The notes: generated by a model from the sequence alone, not told the origin. A DNA stretch of 64,000 bases from Mixophyes australis (GCA_036250195.1 JAVHZZ010000001.1:374648707-374712706), one strand, 5' to 3'. Shown: positions 10,595-23,654, counted from the stretch's first letter. Made by a program: numbers and translations.

Positions 10595-12430
10595 TGGAGG
10601 AGGTATTGTGGCCCCGGCACCAAATTTACTACCGGGGCCACTCCACTGTGCAGTCCATATTTAGGTGTATCAGATATTAAACAACGGTGACAGTTGATGC
10701 CCAATTTTTTAATTATATTGTGGCCTCGGTACCAAATTGTGTACCGGGGCCACCCCACTACGCAGTCCAGATACTTGTTTGGTGGAATTCAGACCAGTTG
10801 AGGGTTTTATTATTATATTGTGTGGACCACTCTATCTATACCACACTACAACTCTATACCACTCTATTTCCTACTTTAATTCTATTTCATACTTTAATTC
10901 TATTTCCTACTTTAATTCTATTACTAATTAATTACCATAAAGAGGAACAAAATAAACCAATTTTACCAAAAGTATAATATGACTTAGACTTACAAACACT
11001 ACACTTGAAAGATCGTGCCTTTAAATGAAAAAGTCAGTCTTCATTGCACAACTATGTGCAACAGGGACAGTTTTTTGGGTTTACAAAGTCAAACAATAAC
11101 ACTTTGACCCTGTCTGTCTGGGATCTCAATGACGAATTGTCTGTACCATGTTTGGAGGAGGTATTGTGGCCCCGGCACCAAATTTACTACCGGGGCCACT
11201 CCACTGTGCAGTCCATATTTAGGTGTATCAGATATTAAACAACGGTGACAGTTGATGCCCAATTTTTTAATTATATTGTGGCCTCGGTACCAAATTGTGT
11301 ACCGGGGCCACCCCACTACGCAGTCCAGATACTTGTTTGGTGGAATTCAGACCAGTTGAGGGTTTTATTATTATATTGTGTGGACCACTCTATCTATACC
11401 ACACTACAACTCTATACCACTCTATTTCCTACTTTAATTCTATTTCATACTTTAATTCTATTTCCTACTTTAATTCTATTACTAATTAATTACCATAAAG
11501 AGGAACAAAATAAACAAATTTTACCAAAAGTATAATATGACTTAGACTTACAAACACTACACTTTAAAGATCGTGCCTTTAAATGAAAAAGTCAGTCTTC
11601 ATTGCACGACTATGTGCAACAGGGACATTTTTTTGGGTTTACAAAGTCAAACAATAACACTTCGACCCTGTCTGTCTGGGGTCTCTCAATGACGAATTGT
11701 CTGTACCATGTTTGGAGGAGGTATTGTGGCCCCGGTATCAAATTGGGTACCGGGGCCACCCCACTATGCAGTCCAGATACTTGTTTGGTGGAATTCAGAC
11801 ACGTGGAGGGTTTTTTAATTATATTGTGGCCTCGGTACCAAATTGTGTACCGGGGCCACCACACTACGCAGTCCAGATACTTGTTTGGTGGAATTCAGAC
11901 CAGTTGAGGGTTTTATTATTATATTGTGTGGACCACTCTATCTATACCACACTACAACTCTATACCACTCTATTTCCTACTTTAATTCTATTTCATACTT
12001 TAATTCTATTTCCTACTTTAATTCTATTACTAATTAATTACCATAAAGAGGAACAAAATAAACCAATTTTACCAAAAGTATAATATGACTTAGACTTACA
12101 AACACTACACTTGAAAGATCGTGCCTTTAAATGAAAAAGTCAGTCTTCATTGCACAACTATGTGCAACAGGGACAGTTTTTTGGGTTTACAAAGTCAAAC
12201 AATAACACTTTGACCCTGTCTGTCTGGGATCTCAATGACGAATTGTCTGTACCATGTTTGGAGGAGGTATTGTGGCCCCGGTATCAAATTGGGTACCGGG
12301 GCCACCCCACTATGCAGTCCAGATACTTGTTTGGTGGAATTCAGACACGTGGAGGGTTTTTTAATTATATTGTGGCCTCGGTACCAAATTGTGTACCGGG
12401 GCCACCACACTACGCAGTCAAGATAGATAG
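10595..12430 (+). repeat. 558-bp tandem array with GC-rich hairpins
   Basis: Unit starts at GGAGGAGGTATTGTGG: about 10595, 11154, 11714 and 12260 (periods 559, 560, 546), the last truncated. Each unit contains one or two inverted words, GGCCCCGG...CCGGGGCC (e.g. 10610-10617 and 10632-10639) or GGCCTCGG...CCGGGGCC, and a TACTTTAATTCTATT subrepeat. The repeated 64-147 aa ORFs here are shadows of the repeats. Confidence 0.9.
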
Positions 12431-12624
12431 ATGCGTATTGCGTATCATAGATAAAGTACATTCAGTGGTGTGGGGCAAATTGAAAAATATTCAAAATGCA
12501 CTGACATTATCAAAAACAAGAGGTTGTCACACGCTAAAACTCCAACATGTATATGATGGAGAGGATGGAGGAGCAGCCGTATGTGTAGTGTAATGCAGAT
12601 CTGTTGAAGGTTTTTTATATATTT

Positions 12625-13590
12625 TATTGTGGTGCCCAGTGCCCACTCCTCTACGCAGTCCAGGTACAATTATTGGTGCGAATCATAAAAGTTCAGGGTT
12701 TTTAAGATATTGTGGTGACCCACTCCTCTACGCAGTCCAGGTACAATTATTGGTGCGAATCATAAAAGTTCAGGGTTTTTAATATATTGTGGTGACCACT
12801 CCTCTACGCAGTCCAGGTACAATTATTGGTGCGAATCATAAAAGTTCAGGGTTTTTAAGATATTGTGGTGACCCACTCCTCTACGCAGTCCAGGTACAAT
12901 TATTGGTGCGAATCATAAAAGTTCAGGGTTTTTAATATATTGTGGTGACCCACTCCTCTACGCAGTCCAGGTACAATTATTGGTGCGAATCATAAAAGTT
13001 CAGGGTTTTTAAGATATTGTGGTGACCCACTCCTCTACGCAGTCCAGGTACAATTATTGGTGCGAATCATAAAAGTTCAGGGTTTTTAATATATTGTGGT
13101 GACCCACTCCTCTACGCAGTCCAGGTACAATTATTGGTGCGAATCATAAAAGTTCAGGGTTTTTAAGATATTGTGGTGACCCACTCCTCTACGCACTCCA
13201 GGTACAATTATTGGTGCGAATCATAAAAGTTCAGGGTTTTTAAGATATTGTGGTGACCCACTCCTCTACGCAGTCCAGGTACAATTATTGGTGCGAATCA
13301 TAAAAGTTCAGGGTTTTTAATATATTGTGGTGACCCACTCCTCTACGCAGTCCAGGTACATTTATTGGTGCGATTCATAAAAGTTCAGGGTTTTTAATAT
13401 ATATTGTGGTGACCCACTCCTCTACGCAGTCCAGGTACATTTATTGGTGCGATTCATAAAAGTTCAGGGTTTTTAATATATATTGTGGTGACCCACTCCT
13501 CTACGCAGTCCAGGTACAATTATTGGTGCGAATCATAAAAGTTCAGGGTTTTTAATATATTGTGGTGACCCACTCCTCTACGCAGTCCAG
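12625..13590 (+). repeat. 77-bp minisatellite array, about 13 copies
   Basis: Units contain CACTCCTCTACGCAGTCCAGG, then TACAATTATTGGTGCGAATC and AAAAGTTCAGGGTTTTTAA. Linkers alternate AAGATATTG and AATATATTG for most of the array, giving a two-unit higher order. The array is inside the hAT 3' region. Confidence 0.92.
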
Positions 13591-13913
13591 AAAGATACCT
13601 TGTTGCAACATTTTGGACTAATAACTATATTGTGAGGTGTTCAGAATACACTGTAAATTAGTGGAAATGCTTGTTATTGAATGTTATTGAGGTTAATAAT
13701 AGCCTAGGAGTGAAAATAAGCCCAAAAACTTGATTTTTAAACTTTTTATGTTTTTTTCAAAAAAAATCCGAATCCAATACCTTAAATCCGAACCGAGACC
13801 TTTCGTCAAGTGTTTTGCGAGACAAATCCGAACCTCAAAAATAACGAAAATCCGGATCCAAAACACAAAACACGAGACCTCAAAAGTCGCCGGTGCACAT
13901 CCCTAATATATAT

Positions 13914-14347
13914 ATATATTGTAGCAATGAGGCCTATTTGCCACAGCTCTCCTGCATAGGGACAGGTGAGGTCCCGGGAAGTCTGCAAGGGAAAGCTGCA
14001 TACAGAGTTAATTCCCACACAGTCTTTCCCATCGCACACAGGTGTACCATATGTGTGTTATTGATTTATTGTCTGTGACTGGTTTGCAGTGTTTGGGTGG
14101 TGGTTAAAACACTTTGTTGTTCATTTTGGTTGGTGAGTGATGCTGGAAGAGCTGGCCAGTCAATAGAGAGCTGGACTGTGTTTAGCTTAGCATTAGGATC
14201 ACCAGGAGGTGTAAACAATGTGGCATTGTTTACTGGTGGCATCCTGACTAAGTATTGCACTTTATTGTGACGCAAACTGTGAGGACACCAGGATTGGAAC
14301 CAAAGCTCACTAGATACCCGGTCCTCTAGGTTCACAGGTCACACAGG
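13914..14347 (+). mobile_element. LTR-like fragment, related to those at 16626 and 32725
   Basis: Starts after the TA tract with TGTAGCAATGAGG and shares CTCTCCTGCATAGGGACAGG with the element at 32725. Further on, the words GCATCCTGAC and TTTATTGTGACG correspond to the 3' parts of the other copies. The end near 14347 (GGTCACACA) is uncertain. No coding capacity. Confidence 0.5.
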
Positions 14348-15480
14348 TAAGGAGACAGGAAAGAAATAATAATCCCTTTTATTAAACAAAGTGCACACAC
14401 TTATTAAAATCCAACATTGCTCCCCAAGGAGAAACTTGTTCCCCCACCAAATATATCAAGTGTCAGAAAATCACCAGTGCAAGTAAAAACTCCCCAACAA
14501 AGTCCCCAGCAGGTTACCTCCAAGCATAGAGTCCTAGCAGGCCCAAACTCGGCCAACTCTCCACCAACTTGGTGGGACCCTGGGTATTAGTTTCCCTACC
14601 GATGTAGGCTCACCAATTTCCCAGAATCTGTGAGTGTCTTCCAATGGAGTGGTAACAGAATCAGTCCTAGAGGTACACTGTCCAATCTGTGTCAAAAAGC
14701 TCCTGCTTCAGGCATTCCTTTCTGGCCCTAAAGGAATATGGTTACTCTTAATCAGTCCAAGTCCTTGCTCTCTCAAGATTCTCCAACAACAACCCCCCTC
14801 CCCCACACAGATCCTTTTTGTCCCTTCTCACAAGACACCCGATCCTGGCTACCTCCCTGGGTAAACCCCCCGCTCATTGTCCTCTTGTGATTGGTGGTGT
14901 GAATAGTTTGAGTGGTAACAGGGGTGGAAGTAGAGCATGACATCAGTGGTCTCCCACCTGCAGTGATGGTGCCATTCAGACTGTGTAGACGGGTTGCTAG
15001 AACAATAGTTAGTAAACAGGGAGAGTCCCCCTCCTGATTTTAGATAAGGTCCTGGCCCTCCTCTTTTTAACACCTTCCATTCTTTTTTGATGTCACAGGG
15101 TCCACAGCTGTTTCACCCTTCCTGTGAGCTGCCTCCCCCCTCCCTCTCCGGACACCGCAGCAATAACAGATCTGGCCACGTTTGTTCAATTGGCCCACTG
15201 AGGACAATAAATATTTGAATTTTTGTAGTATGGGAGCAGGACAACTACGTCTATTTACTTTCCAAAATGTCTACCTCTATTCATTACACTGTCCATCCAA
15301 TGAACTCTGCCTGTTAATTTAATTACAGCTGTGCACCCCAACTGCCTGTCACTAGCCGGGATGCAATGGCAATATAAGGAATCAAGGTTGCGGCATTGCA
15401 GATGATATTTTTTTGCAGCCGCTGCATTGCTCTATACGCGGTCACTGAATGTTGAAAATTCCCAGAAAAAAACTTTCTAA
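14348..15480. other. No gene seen; unclassified repeat-like sequence
   Basis: Begins with an AATAAA-type signal on the minus strand (about 14380), as in neighbouring LTRs, and continues with CT-rich sequence. ORFs 14634-14864 and 14849-15073 have no domain signature. A degenerate LTR or leader region is possible. Confidence 0.35.
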
Positions 15481-15484
15481 CAAA

Positions 15485-16593
15485 AACTCCCTTCTTTAAA
15501 TATAAATTTCACTGAATGACCCTTTTAAAATATAAATTTATTGAAAAATAGAATAAATTAGAATATATAGCGTTTTTTGGGGGGTCCAGCTGCGTGCTAA
15601 CCCTGGCAAACAGCCTTCTTTAAAAATAGATTTCACTGAATGACCCTTCCAAAATATAAATGTATTGAAAAACAAAAAACATTAGAATGAATATATAGTC
15701 TTTATTTGGGGCGGTCTAGCTGCATGCTGACCCTCACTAACAGCCTTCTTTAAATTTAGATTTCACTAAATAACCTTCCAAAATATAAATGTATTGAAAA
15801 ATGGATACGATTAGATTATATATTGTTCTTTGGTGGGGTCCAGCTGTGTGCTGACCCTGACAAACAGTCTTTTTTAAATATAGATTTCACTGAATGACCC
15901 TTCCAAAATATGAAAGTATTGGGGGGTGAACAACTGCTGCAGAATCTCACACAGTTTTTTTTTTCAAAATTATTTCACTTGTCACTGCCCCACACAATAT
16001 TACTTTCACTAGAAAAACTTTCACTTTTAAAAGAAAGACATCTGTTTGTTTTTTTGGATTCTGCTGCGAATAGTCTGACAGCATAAGCACTGTTTTTCTC
16101 AAAGGATATACTAGTTGGTTCAGAATATCTTTCTAAATCAGTCTCTATAAACTGTCTATTACTATTAGATATATGCAATGCAATAGATTAACAACAACCA
16201 GTAACTGCTAGTCTGTGTAAAATGTATTAAGATTGAAATTAAAAGCAATTGATCAGCAAACTATTGTAGATGACTATTCTCTACAGAACTGCTTTACAAT
16301 AATGATAGTATTCTATTGCTTTCCTACTTCCCTGATTCACCATCAACACTATTTTCTGAGCAGAGCACCAGAGATAACCTCCTCCCTACACGCTGTCTGT
16401 TCTAAAATGGCACTTGGGAGAACGAAGGCGGACTATATATACATAAGATGCTGATCCAAAATACGTGAGAGTTTTGCACAAAAGAAAACACGGAAATGAT
16501 GAGATCAGTGTTTGATGAGAGAAACCGAGTCAGATCCTCAAGTTCAGATTCTGTCGGACTTCACATAATCCGAACCGCTCACCTCCAATTAAT
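15485..16593 (-). mobile_element. Minus-strand hAT derivative, 5' part
   Basis: Reading the minus strand from 16593: GGAGGTGAGCGGTTCGGATT resembles the GGGATGAGCGC terminus of the hAT at 5785. It is followed by subterminal GGATCTGAC-type words, then TATATATAG (about 16432-16441), then GCCATTTTA, the layout of the hAT promoter module. It continues into a four-copy tandem array of about 125 bp (15491-15900; units start at 15491, 15615, 15745 and 15869), matching the habit of this family. No transposase remains and the other terminus was not found. Confidence 0.55.
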
Positions 16594-16625
16594 TTTTATA
16601 TATATTTGTGTATATATATATATAT

Positions 16626-17566
<941 letters not shown>

Positions 17567-17898
17567 TTTTGTGAAGTGTATGCATGCATGTTCTGACAGT
17601 CAGAAATGTGGTGCAGTATGTACCAAATTGTGCTTATGTGCTTCCCACCAACACCTGCAGCACTGTAATCACCTCCCCAGTCTTTAAACTCGAGTCCTTG
17701 TTGATGCTGGTCACCAGTGAAAGTAGACAGACTTTTACAGAGATTCTACTCCCCACTGTGATTACCACTGAGTGTGATCAGTACAAGTACCACAAAGCAC
17801 TTTTGAATAAATTAACTGATGTCACTGAGGGGCGGGAGGTTTACAATGGATTCACTAACAGCTGTCTCAGGGAGAGATTAAACTCTCAGTTGAGAGCA
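17567..17898. other. No recognised gene left of the hAT-type insertion
   Basis: The start of a 168-aa ORF (17584-18090) lies here but its 3' half is inside the transposon at 17907. No domain is recognised, so I do not call it a gene. Confidence 0.4.
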
Positions 17899-17906
17899 GT
17901 GCCTGG

Positions 17907-20258
17907 CAGGGCCGGACTGGCCATCTGGCACTTCTGGCAAACGCCAGAAGGGCCGATGTGCAGATGGGCAGTCACTGCACGGTGTACTAACAGCGTACAC
18001 CGTGCACTGACACAGCATGCACTGAGTGCCTGGTGGCTGGCTCCTCCCCAGGAACCAGCCACTAGATCACATGTCTCCACGGTGAATTGATGGACTGCAT
18101 TGTAATGAGCGGTGAGGTGGACTCTATTGTGGACGTGACACGGCTCATTCATTTCCAGACAACTCACATCCTCACCAGGGGATCATGGCTCTGGAACTTA
18201 GTTTTAGTGTGTCCGTTGCTGCTTTCCGATTTGTGGAGGTTATAGACACTGCCTGGGCTGGTGTTGGAGCTGGCTGCCTAATACACTTTATCTGGTAGAT
18301 GGTCCAGCTGCTGTTCCGCAGGTTCGGCACAGTGAAATGCGATCGGTGTGTTTCAGTAACGTCGCTGTCTCTGCCTTGTCCCTGTCAAATGCTGAGAGCA
18401 GCTTATGTTTTTGAGGTCACTGGGATTTTAGGCTCAAATACTTTGTACAGGAGAGTTTGGTAATTTTATAACAGGAGTTTATAGTAAATGGACAAAGCAT
18501 GGTAACAAATTCACCCCAAAATATAATTAGTGTAGAAGTATAGGCTGTTGTGCGTTTCTTAATTGATGTATTTTTAGACATCACACCTAATTCTGCTTAA
18601 AAGTGGGGATGTTGACTTGTTGTAGGTAGCATATAGTTGTATTGTCTCAATTACCAAAGGTTGCTTACTCCACGTAGTCATATTGCTGGGAAAGTTTGTC
18701 CCACATCTTAAGTCACAGACTTATAAACTAAAAAAGTGCTGATCGAGACATTTATAGACTCGTAGGGGCATATTCAACTAGCTTAGCAGTCCACGATTAC
18801 GTGCCGCTGTACAAGTCCCGTTACCACCACAAGAAGAAGGCTCACTGTCCAGTCAGCCAGGTCTGAGGAGCGGAGAACAGATGAAGAAAGAAGACAGAAA
18901 CAAGAGGCGAAAAGAAGATGAAAAGGTAAGTACAGTAAAACGGGGTGAAGGATGCCACACAGAAAACAGGAAAAGGGGGCAAATAATGGCACACAGAAAA
19001 AGTCTCTGTGGCATAATATGATTTGGGGCACTATTGTGGCATATTATGATTTTTGGGCACTACTGTATAGCATAATATGATTTGGGGCACTACTGTATGG
19101 CATAATATGATTTGGGGCACTATTGTGGCATAATATCAACTGGGGGCAGTATTGTGGTATAATATGATTTGGGGGCACTATTGTATGAACTGGGGCACTA
19201 TTGTGGCATAATATGATTTGGGGGCTATTAATTGAAAGTGGGGCTGTTTGGGAAAAAAATAACGTCTATTTATTAAATGTGAATATTAATTATTTAATGG
19301 CAGTGATGGTTGGGGAAATAGGTATATTTCTTAAACGTAAATGCGATTTAATTTATTGCTGGGGTTGTTTGGAGGGAGGTATATAGGTTTATTTATTAAA
19401 CGTGAATACTAGAATTTTAATGTTGTGGCTGGAGGAGGGCCTAATTATAAAACATGGGTTGCATTGATTAAACACCAGGGCTGGTTGGACTGTTCTAAAT
19501 TACATGTACCCATTTTATTTTCCAAATAGGGCCTCCAGCATTTGAGGATCCAAACAAGCAGCAACTAAAGACACCAGCAGCCACAGGTGGTGTAAGTGAC
19601 AAGAACACTGGTGGGGAAGTCCCGAATTTTAGTGACTGTCTCGTTTAGTGAGATTTGGTCTGACTACATGGACAGTTGGGAGGTAAGTCCCACTTCACAC
19701 TGTACTGCTTGTGAAGGCAGAGCTGCGTGCAACTAACAGTATTGCACACAGTATTGCCTGTGTATTTGTCTAACATTTTGTCTAATATGATAACCATGTT
19801 ACATAATCGGGCCCCCCTGTCTTAAATTACGCTTGCCCCCCGAGCGTTAATCCAGCTCTGGTTAGCAGGAGGAATCTGATAGTTGCTCTCAGTCCCTGGA
19901 TAGGACACAGCCTGCAGAGCAAGCCGAGGAGCTCTAGGTCTCACAAGATTTGGTAATATCGTGAGACTAAGAGCTTCCCTGCTCACTCTACAGGAAGTTC
20001 CCTCCCTGATGGATGTCAGCAACACCAGAAGCATAGATAGGTACAATGTGCTGGGGGTGTCATAATGTGCTTGGGGGGATGGCGTGATGTGACTGGGAGG
20101 GCGTGATAAATGTAATGTTCTATTATAATGTATGTATCAATGCCCCATGTTGGCCACACCCACAACACAATGTGCCACGCCCTTCTTTCCTTCTGGACCT
20201 GAGGCGGGCCTGTGTACTTTAAATGCCAGGGCTGATTTTTAGTCCCAGTCCGGCCCTG
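17907..20258. mobile_element. Non-autonomous hAT-type element, 2.35 kb, exact 8-bp TSD
   Basis: Left end CAGGGCCGGACTGG, right end CCAGTCCGGCCCTG: perfect 14-bp terminal inverted repeats. Both flanks read GTGCCTGG (17899-17906 and 20259-20266), an exact 8-bp duplication. The interior has no transposase that I recognise, only short ORFs and a minisatellite at 19005-19220. It is probably mobilised by a relative in trans. Confidence 0.88.
19005..19220 (+). repeat. Minisatellite of about 31-36 bp, 6-7 units
   Basis: Units of GTGGCATAATATGATTTGGG plus GCACTATT, with variable length and substitutions. Located within the hAT-type element. Confidence 0.8.
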
Positions 20259-20266
20259 GTGCCTGG

Positions 20267-20904
20267 GCTAATAATACTACAGGGTGCCCCTCCCATATTC
20301 CCAAAACACTAACCAGCCCCTCTGTGGCTAGAAAATGTGGGTCATTTCTTCAGCTCAGAGATGAAAATCCCTTAGCCAGACACTCATCCATGTTTGTGCT
20401 CTCAAGTGAAGCCAGTCTGCGTACACCCAGCACAAACCTCTAACTGACATGTGCAATCTTATGAAATCCCCTATCTTTTAAAATGGGGCATATTTTACCA
20501 AATTGTAAAAAAAAAACTATAACTTTCTCAAAATTTTAAACCCTCAAAGGCACTCCTCAGCCCTAATAGCTTTCTTATAAAACAAACCCTAAATCTTTAG
20601 ACCTCCTGTATACTGAGTTACGCTCTCCCCAAAAAAAACAGAAAAACAGTGACTTTTGCAAAACAGGAAGTGGAAAAAAACGGCGAGATTTGGAACTTTA
20701 GATTATTCCTAAATTGTCATTTTTTTATTCTTTGTTTCTGAAAATTGACATGCGGGTTCTTCATTCGCATGCCAAATTTCAGTTTAATAGCTTTAATATT
20801 TCTTAAAATGTAGCCTCTCAAACACCATGCCCCCTCTCACGGATTTCTAATGGCAGAATGTTGTTTATTAGATGCAGCCTTAATATAAGAGCATGACTGT
20901 GCCC

Positions 20905-20910
<6 letters not shown>
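20267..20910. other. No gene seen
   Basis: AT-rich sequence. Words such as TGCCAAATTTCAG recall the interior of the Helitron-like element downstream, so part of this may belong to an older copy. Confidence 0.35.
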
Positions 20911-20962
<52 letters not shown>

Positions 20963-20964
<2 letters not shown>

Positions 20965-21380
20965 AGTTAACCCGTGCATGATACTCATGCATTCTAGTCA
21001 AATCAAGCTACTTAAGGTGTTAAAAAGGTTCTTGTCATGCATTTGGGCCATAGCCCAGGCCTCAACCACCAACCACTCTCCACTGTCACCCCCGGAAACC
21101 ACCAACCACTCCCAACTGTCACTTCTCCTTCAAGAAATATATATATATTTTTTTAAAATCTTTATAAACACTTTTAACCATTAACAAATTAAATTAACAA
21201 ATTAAAAACATCTTAGTATACCAAATTTCAGCCCTTTCTGAATTTTTTTTCCCACACACACTAAGAATTTAGTAGGTCAGTGTATAACTCTGCCCAGCAG
21301 GTGGCGCTGCAGCTCGGTTTTATTTTTTCCACACACACACAGACAGACTAACACACGCCACTAGACATATATATATTAGA
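20963..21380 (-). mobile_element. Helitron-like candidate, copy 1
   Basis: On the minus strand it starts TCTAATATATATATG and ends with the hairpin GCATGAGTATCATGC followed by ACGGGTTAACTTG, next to a (TA)n tract. TC start, a short hairpin before the end and no target duplication or terminal inverted repeat fit a Helitron or Helentron, but no Rep/helicase is present. Copies 2 and 3 are at 32114 and 58331. Confidence 0.5.
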
Positions 21381-21449
21381 TATACATATATATATATGGA
21401 ACACAGCCAAAGTAGTCGCTAACGCGTATGTGCCAGATTACCCATATGG

Positions 21450-23380
21450 AGATAAAACCAAAAACTTTGTGGTGCCACCAGCATGTCATGGGTCAGCCTT
21501 GCTGTTAGCATTAAAACTAATTCTAGAGCACTGCAGATGACCTAATACATTTTTTAAAGCAACCTGTCTTCCATGTACCCAAAACCATGTATTCTGCACA
21601 GAACAACCCTCTGAGGTTGCTATGGTAGCGGCACCAATTCTAAAACAGTGAGTCCCATAATCTGCAATATTAAAACCGAACCGAGCTACGCATTTCTTAA
21701 AAAACTAAAAATGTAAACTTCATTAAAGGAGAGCCATCACAGTATCTAAGCCAATTATCGCCAGTGGCAAGCTCCATATCCTGACAACAAAGCTATGGAG
21801 TCCTCACTGCGTTGTAAAGTGATCTGATGCTCTCTACAGAACAGGTCAGTCTTAGACCTGTGGATCTTACAAATGATACCATCATCCTTAAAAAAAAAAA
21901 ATTTTTAATGAAGCACACCTGAACATGCCACTAGCTTTGAAGATTCAACCAATTCACTGATTCTAAAAGCCCCAAAGAAAGCCATTGAGAAAGCTAAAAG
22001 GAAAAAAGAAGCTTCTAAACTATTAATGGCAAGCAAGCCAACATTTCTTTATGATTAGGTCTCCTCTTATCCTCAATTGGAGCGAGCCTAGCCCAACCTA
22101 TAAAAGCTTTGCAGACGAAAAAAGATTTCATAACATCACGAAAACCCTTCAAATCATGACAAGGAATTGGCAATAACATTAGCTGACCCCGACACATGTC
22201 ACACCTTGAAAACAATACCTAAAATTAAACACTTATATATCAAATGCCTAAGCAGCCTTAAACCAGAGGGGAAGTTGCCAACTGGTTATTAATAGCATGC
22301 ACCACCCCTAAATTAACGCACCAAAAACTTATATTCTTATCCCACAGGCGATCACCCCACAATACAACCTCAACAATAATTGGAAACAATTCCAACAGTA
22401 AAAGATTCTTTGTGAGCCCCTCCTGGTGCCATAAAAAGGCCCTAGGGGCGGGACACCATTCACAATTCAAGAAAGCCCCAAATTCAGCAGATCCAGCCAC
22501 AGCAGTAAACAACTTAAGCTGTGCGTTATTGGCAGGAGAAGGTGTCTACAAACAAACCGCGTTGAAATGTTGCAGAAAAATACACCACATAACTAAATCC
22601 TCTCTAACTTCAGCGCAGAGCATAATATAATGACCTACCTGGTGTAGTTCTCTTCAGCTTACGGCAAAAAAATCTTACCCATTGGAATGACCCTACAAGC
22701 AAAGTTAAGAAGACCAAGCAGTTCTGACCTTACAAACTCCAATAAACAAATCTAACATGCCCCTCACTTTGGCCAGCTTGGCCCGGGTAAACTACAACAA
22801 CCATCTTGGGTATCAATTTCATACCTAAGTACGACAATTTAAGTCGATTCTTCCTTCTTACCTTGCGTACCCCCATAACCCTAAAGAGAAACTGGGCATA
22901 AAACAATGGTTCCTGGCACACTGCACCCCACTCGGACCAATGAATAGAAAATAATATAAATAATAGGCCACCCCTTGATGTCCAGAACCTGTAACAATAC
23001 ACCATTGAAGAAAAGAGCTAAAACACTCAAAAAGACACAAGACACTGAGCATCCCATAGGCAGACATCTGTCGACATAATACCCACGTGGTAAACGTAAA
23101 CCCATATATTTACATTAAGAAGGGTGCAATGGCAGCAGTATAAAGGACAATTCTATATTAAGCTTCTCCAGCAACCCGCCAGACCCACACTGTTGCACAA
23201 GCATTAAGGCGTACACCACTGTACATTCAGCATCCGCAATTGCATCATTCACAGACGTACCAGGAGGATGGGTCAAATGCTGTATAAGTCTAAACTGTCC
23301 TTGTTCATTTTTCGGAACAACTTCAACAGCTGAAACAACCAAACCCTGTAAAGGATGGGGAAGTTTGGTTAGCACATTCT
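21450..23380 (-). pseudogene. Decayed Ngaro-type retrotransposon pol (RT, RNase H, YR)
   Basis: Translated pieces on the minus strand, in order. The RT start at 23115-23375 has VPKNEQGQFRLI and GGLLEKLNIELSF. The fingers/palm at 22858-23105 has YYVDRCLPMGCSVSC, then YLGMKL at 22850. The RNase H end at 22258-22512 has LNCEWCPAPRAF and VHAINNQ. The tyrosine recombinase N-terminus at 22015-22215 has GWARLAPIEDKRRP. A recombinase C-terminus near 21600-21660 has CFRIGAATIA. In living relatives RT copies RNA and the tyrosine recombinase integrates the circle. Frames change several times and stops occur, so it is dead. No methyltransferase domain is seen between RNase H and recombinase, favouring Ngaro over DIRS1-like. 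It is related to, but not identical with, the copy at 44612. Confidence 0.75.
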
Positions 23381-23394
23381 GCCATCACTTCCGG

Positions 23395-23652
23395 TTCCAG
23401 TGTCCCAGCCGTTGTCAGCAGGCACGTGTGCTCTAGCCTGTGGGGCTAATTAGTTAATTTATTAGTCCACTCCTGGGGGTCATTTATTCTCTCTCTCCTC
23501 TCCGTTGTGATTGGTCCCTTTCCATATTTAAGGCAGGGAGGGCTTAGCCTGTCGGTTCTAGTGTTTAATTCCTTGTGGATAGCTGAGCTGCTGTGTGCTG
23601 AGTTGCTGACTCCTGATAGATTTCCTGTTTTAGCCGTCTTAGCCATGGTATG
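23395..23652 (+). mobile_element. LTR fragment with promoter
   Basis: On the plus strand an ATTGG box (23510-23514) precedes TATTTAAGG (23525-23533), the same arrangement as the minus-strand promoters in the LTRs at 1811 and 3916. A CTG-rich stretch follows. It abuts the Tc1 relic at about 23655. Ends and target duplication were not resolved. Confidence 0.5.
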
Positions 23653-23654
23653 AT

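Larger units (their letters stand above)
5785..13905 (+). mobile_element. Nearly complete 8.1-kb autonomous-type hAT transposon
   Basis: The left end reads TAGGGATGAGCGC and the right end is its imperfect inverse, GTGCACATCCCTA. Both sides are flanked by ATATATAT (5777-5784 and 13906-13913), an 8-bp duplication as expected for hAT, though its meaning is weakened by the TA tract. In order it holds: subterminal GGATCCGAG-type repeats; a promoter-like stretch with GTCGGATCTCG (5919-5929) and TATAAAT (5944-5950); a pyrimidine-purine tandem array; three 293-340 bp units; a leader ORF; the transposase; a 20-bp stem-loop; a 558-bp tandem array; a 77-bp tandem array; and a subterminal region with repeated ATCCGAACC-type words. 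At 8.1 kb it is long for hAT, and the excess is tandem repeats. The long open transposase suggests recent activity. Confidence 0.88.

Noticed and set aside
10687..12593. Repeated 64-147 codon ORFs on both strands
   Set aside because: They recur with the 558-bp unit period and have no domain; products of the array.
12625..13590. CRISPR-like regular array
   Set aside because: Whole 77-bp units are repeated with no unique spacers, in a eukaryotic transposon.
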